NCBI GenBank assembly: GCA_903869675.1
Contig: CAIQAB010000019.1
Location: 1-64,000 of the forward strand
DNA from: an uncultured Verrucomicrobiota bacterium
GTDB taxonomy: Bacteria; Verrucomicrobiota; Verrucomicrobiia; Opitutales; Opitutaceae
Reading direction: 5' to 3'
Length of the DNA stretch: 64,000 bases
This document shows positions 16,834 to 25,726 of the stretch, piece after piece. Position numbers and translations under genes: made by a program. The notes beneath the pieces were generated by a model, which was not told the origin of the DNA, made no database searches, and saw only the letters and a list, made by a program, of their open reading frames with translations. The first letter of the stretch is position 1. Each line of letters starts with the position of its first letter.

Positions 16834-19800
16834 TTAGGTGGCGGAGGCGTGGGCGGGCCCGGCACCGGCAGGGGGCGCCTCGGGCGAGGAAAACCGGTTC
16901 CGGGAGTGGTCCTTGGCGATCAGCATGTAGAGCGAAGGCAGAACGAGCAGGGTGAAAATCGTGCCGATGGTCATGCCCCCGACCAGCACGAGGCCGATCG
17001 AATTACGGGCGGCGGCGCCCGGACCGGTGACGAGGGTAAGCGGGAAATGGCCGACGACGGTCGCCACGGTGGTCATAAGAATGGGGCGCAGACGCGTCAG
17101 CGCGGCTTCGCGGATGGCCGCCAACTTGGAGCGGCCCTGCTCTTGCAGCACATTGGCGAACTCGACGATCAGGATGCCATTCTTCGCGATCAGGCCGACG
17201 AGCGTGACCAGGCCGACCTGGGCGTAGATATTCATCGTGGTGGTCCACCCGTCGGTCCAGAAGGCGAGGTTCGGATTGGGCATCTTCAGGAAGGTGAAGA
17301 GCAGGGCGCCGAAGAGCGCGAGCGGCACCGATCCCAGCAGGATGACGAAGGGATCGCGGAAGGAATTAAACTGCGCGGCGAGCACCAGGAAAATCAGGAC
17401 CACGGCCAGACCCAGCGCAGGCAGAAACTTATTGCCCTCGGTGCGGAGCTGGCGGGATTCCCCGGTGTAATCGATCACGTAACCCTTGGGGAGGATCTTG
17501 GCCGCCTCGTCCTCCAGGAAACGCAGACCCTCATCAAGCGGCACGATGCAGACGCCGGAAATGGACACGGCGTTGAGCTGCTGGAACCGGTTGAGCGAGC
17601 GCGGGACGACGGAGTTCTGGATGGTCGCGACCGTGCTGAGGGGGATGAGCGATCCGTTCGGACCGGTGACGTAGATATCCTTCAATTGCTCGGCGTTGAG
17701 CCGGTCACCGCGCTTGATCTGAGGGATGACCTTGTAGCTGCGGCCCTCGATATTGAAGCGGTTGACGAAATTGCCGCCTACGGCTGCGCCGACATCGGCG
17801 CCGACCTGCTGGAGATTCAGGCCGAGCGCGGCGACCTTGTCGCGGTCGATCACGATTTCGGACTGGGGCTGGTCGATCTTCACGTCGACGATGGGAGGGA
17901 AGGCGAATTTACCGCTCTCCATCGCGCGCTTCTGCAGTTCTTGCGCAAACACCAGCACCTGCTCGCTCGGGGCGGTGGAGGCCAGGACGAACTCGACCGG
18001 GAACTGGCCGCCGCCGGGCAGGGCAGGAGGCGTCACGGCGAACATCTGGATACCCGGAATCGTGCCCAGCTTGGCCTGCACCTCGGGCAGAATTTTAAAC
18101 ACGGAGCGTTGGCGTTCGCTCCAGGGCTTTACCACCAGACCGCCAAAACCGGAGGTGGGGTTGGTAATTTGGAAAGTGAAGTCGGTCTCGGGCACGCTGC
18201 GGAAGGCCTCGCCGGCGGCGGACGCATAGCGGCTGGTCTGGTCGAGGGTGTTGTTCGACCCGGTGTTCATGATGCCGAAGATCACGCCCTGGTCCTCGGC
18301 GGGGGCGAGTTCGGTGGGGGACATCTTGAACATCGGCAAGGCAAGCAGCGCCACCACGATCCAGATTGTGTAGACGAAGGGACGGTTGGCGAGGGTGCCG
18401 TCGAGCACGCCGGAATAGAACCCCTTCACCCGGTCGAAAACGGCATTCACCCTGGCAGGGAAACCGGTGTGGGACGCGCCGGGGCGAAGGAGCTTCGCCG
18501 ACATCATGGGCGAGAGCGTCAAGGCCACCACACCCGAGATCGTGACCGCGCCGGCCAGGGTAAAGGCGAACTCGCGGAAAAGGGCGCCGGTAAGCCCGCC
18601 CTGCAGGCCGATGGGCGCGTAGACCGAGGCCAGCGTGATGGTCATGGCGATGACCGGGCCGACCAGTTCGCGCGCGCCCAGGAGGGACGCCTCGAGCGGG
18701 GATTTGCCCTCGCCAATGTGGCGTTCGACGTTCTCGACCACCACGATGGCATCGTCCACCACCAGACCGACCGCCAGCACGATGGCGAGCAGGGTGAGCA
18801 GGTTGACGGTGAAACCGAAGGCCTGCATCAGGAATACCGCCCCGATAAGGGATACCGGGATGGCGACCACGGGCACGAGCACCGAGCGGAAGGAACCCAG
18901 GAAGAAAAAAATGACGACCACCACGATCAGAAGGGTCTCGGCCAGGGTTTTGACTACATCGTGGATCGCATCGTTGATGTATTCGGTGGAATCGTAGGCC
19001 ACGCGGGTTTCGAGGCCGGTGGGCAGCTCGCGGGCGACGGCGACCATCTCGGCGCGGATGCGTTTGATGACGTCGATGGAGTTGGCGTTGGGCAGGACGT
19101 AGATGCCCATAAACACGGCGGTCTGGCCGGAGAAGCGCACCTCGGTGTTGTAATCCTCGGCCCCGAGCACGACGTCGGCGATGTCCTGGAGGCGGACGAT
19201 CACGCCGCCAGACTCGAGGACGACGAGTTGCCGGAACTCCTCGACGGTCTTCAGATCGGTATTGGCGGTCAGGTTGACCTGAATCAGCGAGCCCTTGGTT
19301 TCGCCGACGGCGGCGAGGTAGTTATTGCTGGCGAGGGCGGCACGGACCCGGGCGGGGCTCAGGTTAAAGGCGGCCATGCGCTCGGGCTTCAGCCATATAC
19401 GCATGGCAAAGGTGCGGGCGCCCAGCACCTCGGCGCGTTGCACGCCGGGGACGGCGGTGAGGCGGGGCTGGACGACGCGCACGAGGTAGTCGGTGATCTC
19501 GTTCTGCCGAAGCACGTCGGACTTGAAGTTGAGATAGGCGGCGGCGAACTGGCTGTCGGCCGAGACGATGTTCAGGACGGGCAACTCGGCCTCGGGCGGG
19601 AGGTCGCCGCGGACCTTGTTCACCTTTGAGCTGATTTCGGACAGCGCCTTGTTGGCGTCGTAGTTGAGTTTCAACCGGGCGGTGATGGTGGAAATGCCCT
19701 GGGCGCTTTTCGATTGAAGATAATCGATGCCGTCGGACTCGGCGATGGCGCGCTCGAGCGGGGTCGTGATGAAACCGCGCACCAACTCGGCACTGGCGCC

Positions 19801-19959
19801 GACATAGGCGGTGGTGACGGTGATGGAGGCGTTCTCACTGCGCGGATACTGGCGGACATTCAGCGAACTGTAGGCCTGCAGACCGGCGATGATGATCACG
19901 AGACTGACCACAATCGCCAGCACGGGCCGGCGGATAAAAATATCGGTAAAGGAATTCAT
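16834..19959 (-). CDS. RND multidrug efflux permease (HAE1 type)
   Basis: A 1041-residue inner-membrane proton-driven transporter of the AcrB/MexB kind, full length for the family. The N-terminus M-N-S-F-T-D-I-F-I-R-R-P-V-L opens transmembrane segment 1. Segment 4 has the essential aspartate pair, Asp402-Asp403 in GLVVDDAIVVVEN, and the partner lysine is in GLIAKNGILIVEF near residue 940. Two large periplasmic loops (about 30-335 and 560-870) form porter and docking domains, and twelve hydrophobic segments are visible. HAE1 permeases export hydrophobic and amphiphilic compounds, though the natural substrate here is unknown. It lies between the adaptor (44 bases upstream) and the TolC gene (20 bases downstream), in the operon headed by the MarR gene. 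Confidence 0.95.
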   Translation of the reverse strand: MNSFTDIFIRRPVLAIVVSLVIIIAGLQAYSSLNVRQYPRSENASITVTTAYVGASAELVRGFITTPLERAIAESDGIDYLQSKSAQGISTITARLKLNYDANKALSEISSKVNKVRGDLPPEAELPVLNIVSADSQFAAAYLNFKSDVLRQNEITDYLVRVVQPRLTAVPGVQRAEVLGARTFAMRIWLKPERMAAFNLSPARVRAALASNNYLAAVGETKGSLIQVNLTANTDLKTVEEFRQLVVLESGGVIVRLQDIADVVLGAEDYNTEVRFSGQTAVFMGIYVLPNANSIDVIKRIRAEMVAVARELPTGLETRVAYDSTEYINDAIHDVVKTLAETLLIVVVVIFFFLGSFRSVLVPVVAIPVSLIGAVFLMQAFGFTVNLLTLLAIVLAVGLVVDDAIVVVENVERHIGEGKSPLEASLLGARELVGPVIAMTITLASVYAPIGLQGGLTGALFREFAFTLAGAVTISGVVALTLSPMMSAKLLRPGASHTGFPARVNAVFDRVKGFYSGVLDGTLANRPFVYTIWIVVALLALPMFKMSPTELAPAEDQGVIFGIMNTGSNNTLDQTSRYASAAGEAFRSVPETDFTFQITNPTSGFGGLVVKPWSERQRSVFKILPEVQAKLGTIPGIQMFAVTPPALPGGGQFPVEFVLASTAPSEQVLVFAQELQKRAMESGKFAFPPIVDVKIDQPQSEIVIDRDKVAALGLNLQQVGADVGAAVGGNFVNRFNIEGRSYKVIPQIKRGDRLNAEQLKDIYVTGPNGSLIPLSTVATIQNSVVPRSLNRFQQLNAVSISGVCIVPLDEGLRFLEDEAAKILPKGYVIDYTGESRQLRTEGNKFLPALGLAVVLIFLVLAAQFNSFRDPFVILLGSVPLALFGALLFTFLKMPNPNLAFWTDGWTTTMNIYAQVGLVTLVGLIAKNGILIVEFANVLQEQGRSKLAAIREAALTRLRPILMTTVATVVGHFPLTLVTGPGAAARNSIGLVLVGGMTIGTIFTLLVLPSLYMLIAKDHSRNRFSSPEAPPAGAGPAHASAT

Positions 19960-20003
19960 GGTGGGTGCAGCGCGTCAGGAAGCGTGGGCGCGGGGACGAC
20001 GGC

Positions 20004-21131
20004 TCAGGAATCGGTGGGGGTCGGAGCGATGCGGGCGTCCGGGGCGAGGGAATTATCGACCGAGATGGCGACGCCGTTGCGGAGCTTGAACACGCCCGCG
20101 CTCACGATGGTTTCGCCGAGTTTCAAGCCCGAGGCAACAGCCACGAAATCTCCGCGCGTCACCCCGAGGCGCACAAACTGCTGGCGCACGGTCTTCTGCG
20201 GGACCCCGGCGGCGTCCTTGCCATCCTCGACGACGAACACGGTGTCGCCGTAGGGAGCGTAGAGCACGGAGGTGGCGGGGATGATGAGAACCTTGTCGGC
20301 CACCGGGAGATCGACCGAAACCGACCCGAACATGCCCGGACGCAAGAGCCCGGCGGGATTGGCCAGAGTGATCTGCAATTTAACGCTGCGCGTGGCCGCA
20401 TCGAGATCGGGATTAATGGCGGTCACCTGACCGGTGAACTCACGGCCGGGGTAGACATCGGTGCTCACGCGCGCGCCCAGACCTTCGGAAAGCTGGGACA
20501 AGTTTTGCTGGGGCAGGGAGAAATTCACATAGATCGGGTCAAGGGATTGCAGCGAAACGATCGGAGTGCCGACGGCCAAAAACTGGCCGAGGTTGACCTG
20601 ACGGATGCCGACTCGTCCCGCGAAAGGAGCGGTTACGCGGCGCTTGGCGATCACGGCGCGAATGTTCTTCACCTCGGCAGAGGCTTGTTTGCCCTGGGCC
20701 TCAAACGAATCGAGTTCCGACTGGGAGTTGGTATTCTGCGCACGCAGAGACTTGGCCCGCGCCAAGTTCAACCGGGCGAGTTCGGCATTGGCCAGGGCGG
20801 AGGCGAGTTGCGCCTCTTCCACGGAGGTATCGAGCTCGACCAGGACCGCCCCCGCGGCAACCTCGGCGCCGGATTCGAAATTGATGCGACTCACGGTGCC
20901 GGACGCCTCCGAGGCCAGGGTGACGCCCTGCACGGCAGCGAAGGAACCGACCGCATTGAGGCTGGGCCGCCAAGTCTCTTCGCGCACCTCCGCGGTGGTG
21001 ACGGCCTCGGGCGGAGGCACCATGGTCTTTCCCATCGCGATCAACGCACTGATTTGCAGTGCCTTGATGGCGACCATGGGAGCGACGAGCAGGAACAGGA
21101 TGAAGCCGGTGAGGCTGAGTTTCTTGAACAT
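20004..21131 (-). CDS. RND efflux periplasmic adaptor subunit (MFP)
   Basis: A 375-residue membrane-fusion protein linking pump and channel. It has an N-terminal membrane anchor (about residues 7-25). A lipoyl-like half motif, A-S-G-T-V-S-R-I-N-F-E-S-G, precedes a helical hairpin (A-Q-L-A-S-A-L-A-N-A-E-L-A-R), and the second lipoyl half is A-P-F-A-G-R-V-G-I-R. Beta-barrel and membrane-proximal domains follow (P-G-M-F-G-S-V, then I-P-A-T-S-V-L-Y). The absence of a lipobox cysteine suggests anchoring by the N-terminal helix. It lies 27 bases after the MarR gene and 44 before the pump gene, a tightly packed operon. Confidence 0.93.
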   Translation of the reverse strand: MFKKLSLTGFILFLLVAPMVAIKALQISALIAMGKTMVPPPEAVTTAEVREETWRPSLNAVGSFAAVQGVTLASEASGTVSRINFESGAEVAAGAVLVELDTSVEEAQLASALANAELARLNLARAKSLRAQNTNSQSELDSFEAQGKQASAEVKNIRAVIAKRRVTAPFAGRVGIRQVNLGQFLAVGTPIVSLQSLDPIYVNFSLPQQNLSQLSEGLGARVSTDVYPGREFTGQVTAINPDLDAATRSVKLQITLANPAGLLRPGMFGSVSVDLPVADKVLIIPATSVLYAPYGDTVFVVEDGKDAAGVPQKTVRQQFVRLGVTRGDFVAVASGLKLGETIVSAGVFKLRNGVAISVDNSLAPDARIAPTPTDS

Positions 21132-21158
21132 GACGATAGGTTGGTTTGGTTAAAAAAA

Positions 21159-21716
21159 TCAGGAAGCGGGCACGACCATGCCGGAGGGGACGCTGGGCGG
21201 AAAAGAGAGCACCGCCTGATCGGCGACCTTGCCGAGCAAGCGCACCAAGGTGCGACGTTCGGGTTCGGTCAATGCAGCCATCAGCACGCTGATGCGACGG
21301 AAATGCTCGGGCATGATCTGGCCGAGAAACTCCTGCCCGCGCGGGGTGAGCTCGACGAACAGCATCCGGCGATCCTCCGGGTCAGGCTTGCGCGTGACCA
21401 TCCCATCGCGCTCCAGCGTATCGACGAGACCGGTCATGGTGGCACGGGTCACCCCCGCCATCTCGGCCAGCTGGGCCGGGGTGAAAGCGTGGGACTGCCC
21501 GCCGGCCTTGTCCGCCAGCAGCATCAGCACGGTGAAACGCCCCTGACTCAGACCCTGCGCATGAAAATGGGCATCAATCACCCGAAATCCTTCGTCCCCG
21601 GCGCGCAAAAGATGCAAAAACGCTTCGCAAGCCGAAGGATCCAGCGCCGGAAAGCGCTGCGCGCACTCCAGGAGGCAGTCGTAGCGCGGGATATCTTTCA
21701 GCAAAAGGTGGGGCAT
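21159..21716 (-). CDS. MarR family transcriptional regulator of the efflux operon
   Basis: A 185-residue winged-helix regulator. Residues 75-145 carry the MarR core: F-T-P-A-Q-L-A-E-M-A-G-V-T-R-A-T-M-T as helix-turn-helix, then L-E-R-D-G-M-V-T-R and the wing with P-D-P-E-D-R-R-M. Flanking helices form the dimerisation part. Such proteins usually repress the adjacent pump and release DNA on ligand binding. As first gene of the marR-adaptor-RND-TolC operon, with an inverted repeat 22-41 bases before its start, it probably controls itself and the pump. The ligand is unknown. Confidence 0.9.
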   Translation of the reverse strand: MPHLLLKDIPRYDCLLECAQRFPALDPSACEAFLHLLRAGDEGFRVIDAHFHAQGLSQGRFTVLMLLADKAGGQSHAFTPAQLAEMAGVTRATMTGLVDTLERDGMVTRKPDPEDRRMLFVELTPRGQEFLGQIMPEHFRRISVLMAALTEPERRTLVRLLGKVADQAVLSFPPSVPSGMVVPAS

Positions 21717-21737
21717 GACGCGGTGATTAGAGACTTA

Positions 21738-21757
21738 ACTATAAGCCACCTTACAGT
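21738..21757. promoter_or_regulatory. Inverted repeat, candidate MarR operator
   Basis: The repeat is ACTATAAG, spacer CCAC, CTTACAGT, with 7 of 8 arm positions pairing. It ends 22 bases upstream of the marR start codon in an AT-rich stretch that would contain the operon promoter. Size and placement are typical of MarR-family operators. No direct evidence of binding exists. Confidence 0.5.
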
Positions 21758-21826
21758 ATGGCCCCTAATTTAATCAAGCCGAAGACTGCATTTCTCCCGC
21801 CGGGATCGGCTCGATTTAGCTTCTGG

Positions 21827-21903
21827 TGGCGTGCCCGGCGGGATTCAAACCCACGACCGTTCGCTTAGAAGGCGAATGCTCTATTCAACTGAGCTACGGG
21901 CAC
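21827..21903 (-). tRNA. tRNA-Arg(TCT)
   Basis: A 77-nt cloverleaf on the minus strand. Acceptor GTGCCCG pairs with CGGGCAC, followed by G and an encoded CCA. The D arm contains TAGCTCAGTTGAATAGAGCA, the anticodon loop is CTTCTAA (anticodon TCT) on a TTCGC/GCGAA stem, and the T arm is GGTTTGAATCC. Confidence 0.97.
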
Positions 21904-22182
21904 GTTAACCACGATTCACTGGAAGCATTTTGAGGCCCGGCCAGCACTCGACGAAACATCGAAGAGACGGCCCTGCCCCGCCAAAAGTCTTAACGCGCGG
22001 GCTGTTTTAACAACAATCTTTTCGCGCGGCTCACTTCCGCCGGTCGCCACAGGGTCGTCGCCGGAGTCGGCCCGGGGCTCGCCTCCGCACCTCTCAAAAC
22101 CAAGCCCGCCCCTACCCTGTTCCGCTCGTTGACAGGGCTCGCGGCGAGCCCCAGCGTCATCTGTTTCCCAGCCCACGCCTTC

Positions 22183-23163
22183 ATGGAAGCAACCTCCTAC
22201 ACGCTCGAATTTGAAAAACCGCTGCGCGAACTCAGCGCCCAGCTCGAGCAGCTCCGCAAGCAATCCATCGAGAACAACCTCGACCTCGGCAAAGAGATCG
22301 CGGCCATCGAGAAGAAGATCGTCGCCACCCAGCGCGAGATCTACTCCAGCCTCACCCCTTGGCAGCGCGTCCAGATCGCCCGCCACCCGCGCCGCCCCTA
22401 CGCCCTCGACTACGTGGCCTTGATGTGCACCGGCTTTACCGAGCTGCACGGCGACCGCCAGTTCGGCGACGACCGCGCGCTGATCGGCGGCACCGCCTTT
22501 TTCGACGGCCAGGCCGTGATGATCATCGCCCAGCAAAAGGGCCGCGATACCAAGGAGAAAATCGCCCGCAACTTCGGCATGCCCCAGCCAGAGGGATACC
22601 GCAAAGCACTCCGCCTGATGAAGTTGGCAGAAAAGTTTAACCTGCCCGTGCTCACCTTCATCGACACCCCCGGCGCCTACCCCGGCCTCGGCTCCGAGGA
22701 ACGCCACGTATCCGAGGCCATCGCGGTAAACCTTCGCGAGATGGCCCTGCTCGGCACCCCCACCATCTCCATCGTGGTCGGCGAGGGCGGTTCCGGCGGC
22801 GCCCTCGGCATCGGCGTGACCGACCGGGTGCTGATTTTTGACAACAGCTACTACTCCGTAATCTCGCCCGAGGGCTGCGCCGCCATCCTTTGGAAAGACC
22901 CCGTCGCCGCCCCCAAGGCCGCCGAGGCGCTCAAACTCAACGCCGACGTGCTGGAAAAACTCGGCGTGGTCGATGAAGTGATCCCCGAGCCCTTCGGCGG
23001 TGCCCACAACGACGCCGCGCAAGCCGCCGCCACCCTGAAGTATGCGATTCAGAAGCACCTGAACGACCTGCGCGCCCTTCCCGTCAGCCGCCTGCTGGAC
23101 ACCCGTTACGAGCGCTACCGCCACCTCGGGGTCTATCAGGAGGACGGCGCCGTCCACGCCTGA
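22183..23163 (+). CDS. accA: Acetyl-CoA carboxylase carboxyltransferase subunit alpha
   Basis: A 326-residue cytoplasmic enzyme subunit that, with the beta subunit, transfers the carboxyl group from biotin to acetyl-CoA to give malonyl-CoA, the first step of fatty acid synthesis. The start at 22183 gives MEATSYTLEFEKPLREL, the standard AccA opening. Features are the N-terminal coiled region (residues 10-50), the A-R-H-P-x-R-P-Y block, ELHGDRQFGDDRA, P-V-L-T-F-I-D-T-P-G-A-Y-P-G, and the oxyanion-forming VGEGGSGGALGIG. Length is normal. radC follows after 28 bases and may be co-transcribed; accD is not in this window. Confidence 0.96.
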   Translation: MEATSYTLEFEKPLRELSAQLEQLRKQSIENNLDLGKEIAAIEKKIVATQREIYSSLTPWQRVQIARHPRRPYALDYVALMCTGFTELHGDRQFGDDRALIGGTAFFDGQAVMIIAQQKGRDTKEKIARNFGMPQPEGYRKALRLMKLAEKFNLPVLTFIDTPGAYPGLGSEERHVSEAIAVNLREMALLGTPTISIVVGEGGSGGALGIGVTDRVLIFDNSYYSVISPEGCAAILWKDPVAAPKAAEALKLNADVLEKLGVVDEVIPEPFGGAHNDAAQAAATLKYAIQKHLNDLRALPVSRLLDTRYERYRHLGVYQEDGAVHA

Positions 23164-23191
23164 GCGTTCCCTCCGCTCCGCCGCCGCCCGT

Positions 23192-24013
23192 ATGAGCGCC
23201 GAACCGACGCCGCCCGACGCCGCCTCGGTTCAGCCCGGCTCCGCACTCGCCGAGATCGCGTATCGCCGCATCCCGGCAGCCCCGGCTGCCGATCCGCGGT
23301 CGGTGCTTGGCTCGCCCAACCGCTTGCTGGGGCTCGCCGCCGGAGAACGCCCGCGCGAACGCGCCCTCTACCACGGCGTCGCCGCGCTCGACGACCTCGA
23401 ACTCACCGCGCTCATCCTGCGCAGCGGCACCGCCGGCCTGGATGTGATCACCCTCGCCGAAAGGCTGCTCGCCGAGGCCGGTTCGCTCCACGCCCTCGCC
23501 CGCTGGCGCGAACCCGACTTCCGGCGCTTGAAAGGCATCGGCCGGGTCAAGGCCGTCCAGCTCTGCACCGTCTTCGAAATCGCCCGTCGCGTCCTGAGCG
23601 CCGAACGCCAGCTCGCTCCCGAGCTGGCGGAACCCGAGGCGGTTTACGCCTACTTGCGCCCCCGCGCCCTCGGCCTGGAGGTCGAGAAATGCTGGGTGTT
23701 GACCGTAAACAGCCGCAACCGCCTGCTGCGCTGCGCCGAGCTCACCTCCGGCACCGCCAACCAGACCCTCGTGCGCACCGCCGAGGTGCTCCGCGAAGCC
23801 GTGCGTGAAGCCGCCGCCGGCTTTATCCTGGCCCACAACCACCCCAGCGGCGACCCCGAACCCAGCTCGGCCGACCTGCGCATCACCCGGCAGCTCCGCA
23901 CCGCCGCCGACACTCTGGAAATCCGCCTCCATGACCACCTCATCGTAGGCGATCCGGCCGTCGATCGCGCCGGCTTGGGCTACTACAGTTTTAAGCGCGG
24001 CGGGCATTTGTGA
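23192..24013 (+). CDS. radC: RadC family (JAB/MPN domain) protein
   Basis: A 273-residue protein of the RadC/UPF0758 family. An N-terminal helical, helix-hairpin-helix-like part (E-R-P-R-E-R-A-L, L-I-L-R-S-G, then L-K-G-I-G-R-V-K-A-V-Q-L) precedes the JAB metalloprotease-like domain, which has the complete metal motif AHNHPSGDPEPSSAD and the later H-D-H-L-I-V-G-D. The N-terminal 40 residues are a variable Ala/Pro-rich extension. The historic link to DNA repair is weak; the enzymatic role of RadC proteins remains unclear. It lies 28 bases behind accA. Confidence 0.93.
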   Translation: MSAEPTPPDAASVQPGSALAEIAYRRIPAAPAADPRSVLGSPNRLLGLAAGERPRERALYHGVAALDDLELTALILRSGTAGLDVITLAERLLAEAGSLHALARWREPDFRRLKGIGRVKAVQLCTVFEIARRVLSAERQLAPELAEPEAVYAYLRPRALGLEVEKCWVLTVNSRNRLLRCAELTSGTANQTLVRTAEVLREAVREAAAGFILAHNHPSGDPEPSSADLRITRQLRTAADTLEIRLHDHLIVGDPAVDRAGLGYYSFKRGGHL

Positions 24014-24077
24014 CGCTTCCGACAAAAAACTCCTTGAATTTCCCCGCCGCGCTCGCGACCTTCAACCCTCCCGTTTT

Positions 24078-24163
24078 GGTGCGATATCCAAGTGGCTAAA
24101 GGACGTTGACTGTAAATCAATTCAGCTTGCTGTTCGCTGGTTCGAATCCGGCTCGCACCACCA
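24078..24163 (+). tRNA. tRNA-Tyr(GTA)
   Basis: An 86-nt class II tRNA. Acceptor GGTGCGA pairs with TCGCACC, followed by A and an encoded CCA. The anticodon loop is CTGTAAA (anticodon GTA) on a TTGA/TCAA stem. It has a long variable arm and a GGTTCGAATCC T arm. Confidence 0.97.
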
Positions 24164-24167
24164 CTTT

Positions 24168-24197
24168 AAAACCCCGGCTGCCAGGCCGGGGTTTTTG
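24168..24197 (+). terminator. Terminator after tRNA-Tyr
   Basis: The stem CCCCGGC / GCCGGGG with loop TGCCAG is followed by TTTTT, five bases after the CCA end of the tRNA. Confidence 0.85.
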
Positions 24198-24271
24198 CTT
24201 GGGCGCACCCCGCCCGCCCGCCACCGCTTGCGTCCATCGGTCCGGCAGGCCCTAGTCGGCGCCGACGACCC

Positions 24272-25726
24272 ATGCTCCTCGCCGAAATCACCCTCGATCC
24301 CGTCGTCACTGATCTGGTGAAAACCAGCCTCTGGTCGCAGGTTTACACCATCGGCGGCCTTCTCCTCGGCCTCTTTGCCATCGCCCGTCTGCTCAGCGAG
24401 CGGCGCCAGCCCGCCAACACCCTCGCCTGGCTCTTCGCCATCCTCCTGCTGCCCTGGGTTGCGGTTCCGTTGTTCCTGCTCTTCGGCGGGCGCAAGATCC
24501 GCCGCCTGGCCACCCGCAAACGCCGCCTCCGCCTGCCTGCCCCGCCCGCCGACCGCCCCGGCGCCGCCACCCTCGCCCACCCCGTCACCCAGACGATCCG
24601 CACCAACGGCGCAGGTGACGCCGTGGGCGGCAATGCCGTGCAATTGCTGACCAACGGCGAGGAAACCTTCGCCGAACTCGAGCGCCAGATTCTCGCCGCC
24701 CACCACTCCATCCACATCGCGACCTACATCCTCGGCCGCGACCGCGTCGGCAAACACCTGGTCGAGCTCCTCGCCCGGCGCGCGCGCGAAGGCGTGCAGG
24801 TGTGCCTGCAACTGGATGCGCTCGGCTGCTTTTTCTCCAGCGGCCGCTTCGTGGACCCCCTCCGCCAGGCCGGCGGCGAGGTGGCCAGGTTCCTCCCGGT
24901 TCTCCCCCTCTCGTCCCGCGGCTCCGCCAACCTCCGCAACCACCGCAAAATCGCCGTCTTTGACCGCCACACCGCGCTGATCGGAGGCCACAACCTCGCG
25001 CGCGAATACCTCGGGCCCCAGCCCTGGCCAAAACGCTGGGCGGATGTGGGCGCCGTGCTGCGGGGGCCTGCCGCCGCCTTGCTCGATGAGGTTTTCGCCG
25101 CCGACTGGGCCTTCGCCACCGGGCGCCCGCTGAGCCCCGCCGAACCCGGGCCGGATCGCCCCCCACCCGGCGCGGGCGCGAGCGACGTGCAGGTGGTCGC
25201 CTCCGGCCCCGACGTGTCCGGCGACCCGCTTTATGAGGGGATCCTCGCCATGATTCAGGAGAGCCAGCGGAGCATCTGGATCGTCACCCCCTACTTCATC
25301 CCGGACGAAGTGCTGCTGCGCTCACTGGTGGTCAAGGCCCGCGCCGGCCGCGACGTCACGCTCATCCTGCCCGCCCGCTCCAACCACCCGGTCACCGACC
25401 TCGCCCGCCGCCCCTACCTGCGCCAACTGGTCCGGGCCGGCGCGCGCGTGCTCGCCTATCAACCGCGCATGCTGCACGCCAAGGCCATCATCGTGGACGA
25501 AGAGTTCGGCCTGATCGGCTCGGCCAACGTTGATATGCGCAGCCTGTTTGTAAACTTCGAGATCGGCGTGGTGCTGCACAGCGCGCCCGACGGCCGCGCC
25601 CTGCGCACGTGGGCGGAAGAACTCGCCGCCGAGTCCCGCCCGCTCACCCTATCCGATCTCAAGCGGCCACGCTTCCCCGCCAACCTCGCGGAGGACCTCA
25701 GCCGCCTGCTCGCACCGCTGCTCTAG
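24272..25726 (+). CDS. Cardiolipin synthase (phospholipase D superfamily)
   Basis: A 484-residue membrane enzyme that condenses two phosphatidyl groups to cardiolipin, or a close relative. Two transmembrane helices (about residues 22-42 and 50-72) precede a basic linker. Two PLD domains each carry an H-x-K-x4-D motif: NHRKIAVFD followed by L-I-G-G-H-N, and HAKAIIVD followed by L-I-G-S-A-N-V-D-M-R-S. Duplicate motifs plus the N-terminal membrane pair are the usual bacterial Cls plan. Its TAG stop shares the bases CTAG with the stop of the convergent trmO gene. Confidence 0.9.
   Translation: MLLAEITLDPVVTDLVKTSLWSQVYTIGGLLLGLFAIARLLSERRQPANTLAWLFAILLLPWVAVPLFLLFGGRKIRRLATRKRRLRLPAPPADRPGAATLAHPVTQTIRTNGAGDAVGGNAVQLLTNGEETFAELERQILAAHHSIHIATYILGRDRVGKHLVELLARRAREGVQVCLQLDALGCFFSSGRFVDPLRQAGGEVARFLPVLPLSSRGSANLRNHRKIAVFDRHTALIGGHNLAREYLGPQPWPKRWADVGAVLRGPAAALLDEVFAADWAFATGRPLSPAEPGPDRPPPGAGASDVQVVASGPDVSGDPLYEGILAMIQESQRSIWIVTPYFIPDEVLLRSLVVKARAGRDVTLILPARSNHPVTDLARRPYLRQLVRAGARVLAYQPRMLHAKAIIVDEEFGLIGSANVDMRSLFVNFEIGVVLHSAPDGRALRTWAEELAAESRPLTLSDLKRPRFPANLAEDLSRLLAPLL

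Noticed and set aside
16849-19629. Open frame of 926 codons antisense to the RND pump gene
   Set aside because: The His/Asp/Gly-rich low-complexity product mirrors the pump codons; the pump is unmistakable.
21916-23157. Open frame antisense to accA
   Set aside because: accA motifs are complete on the plus strand.
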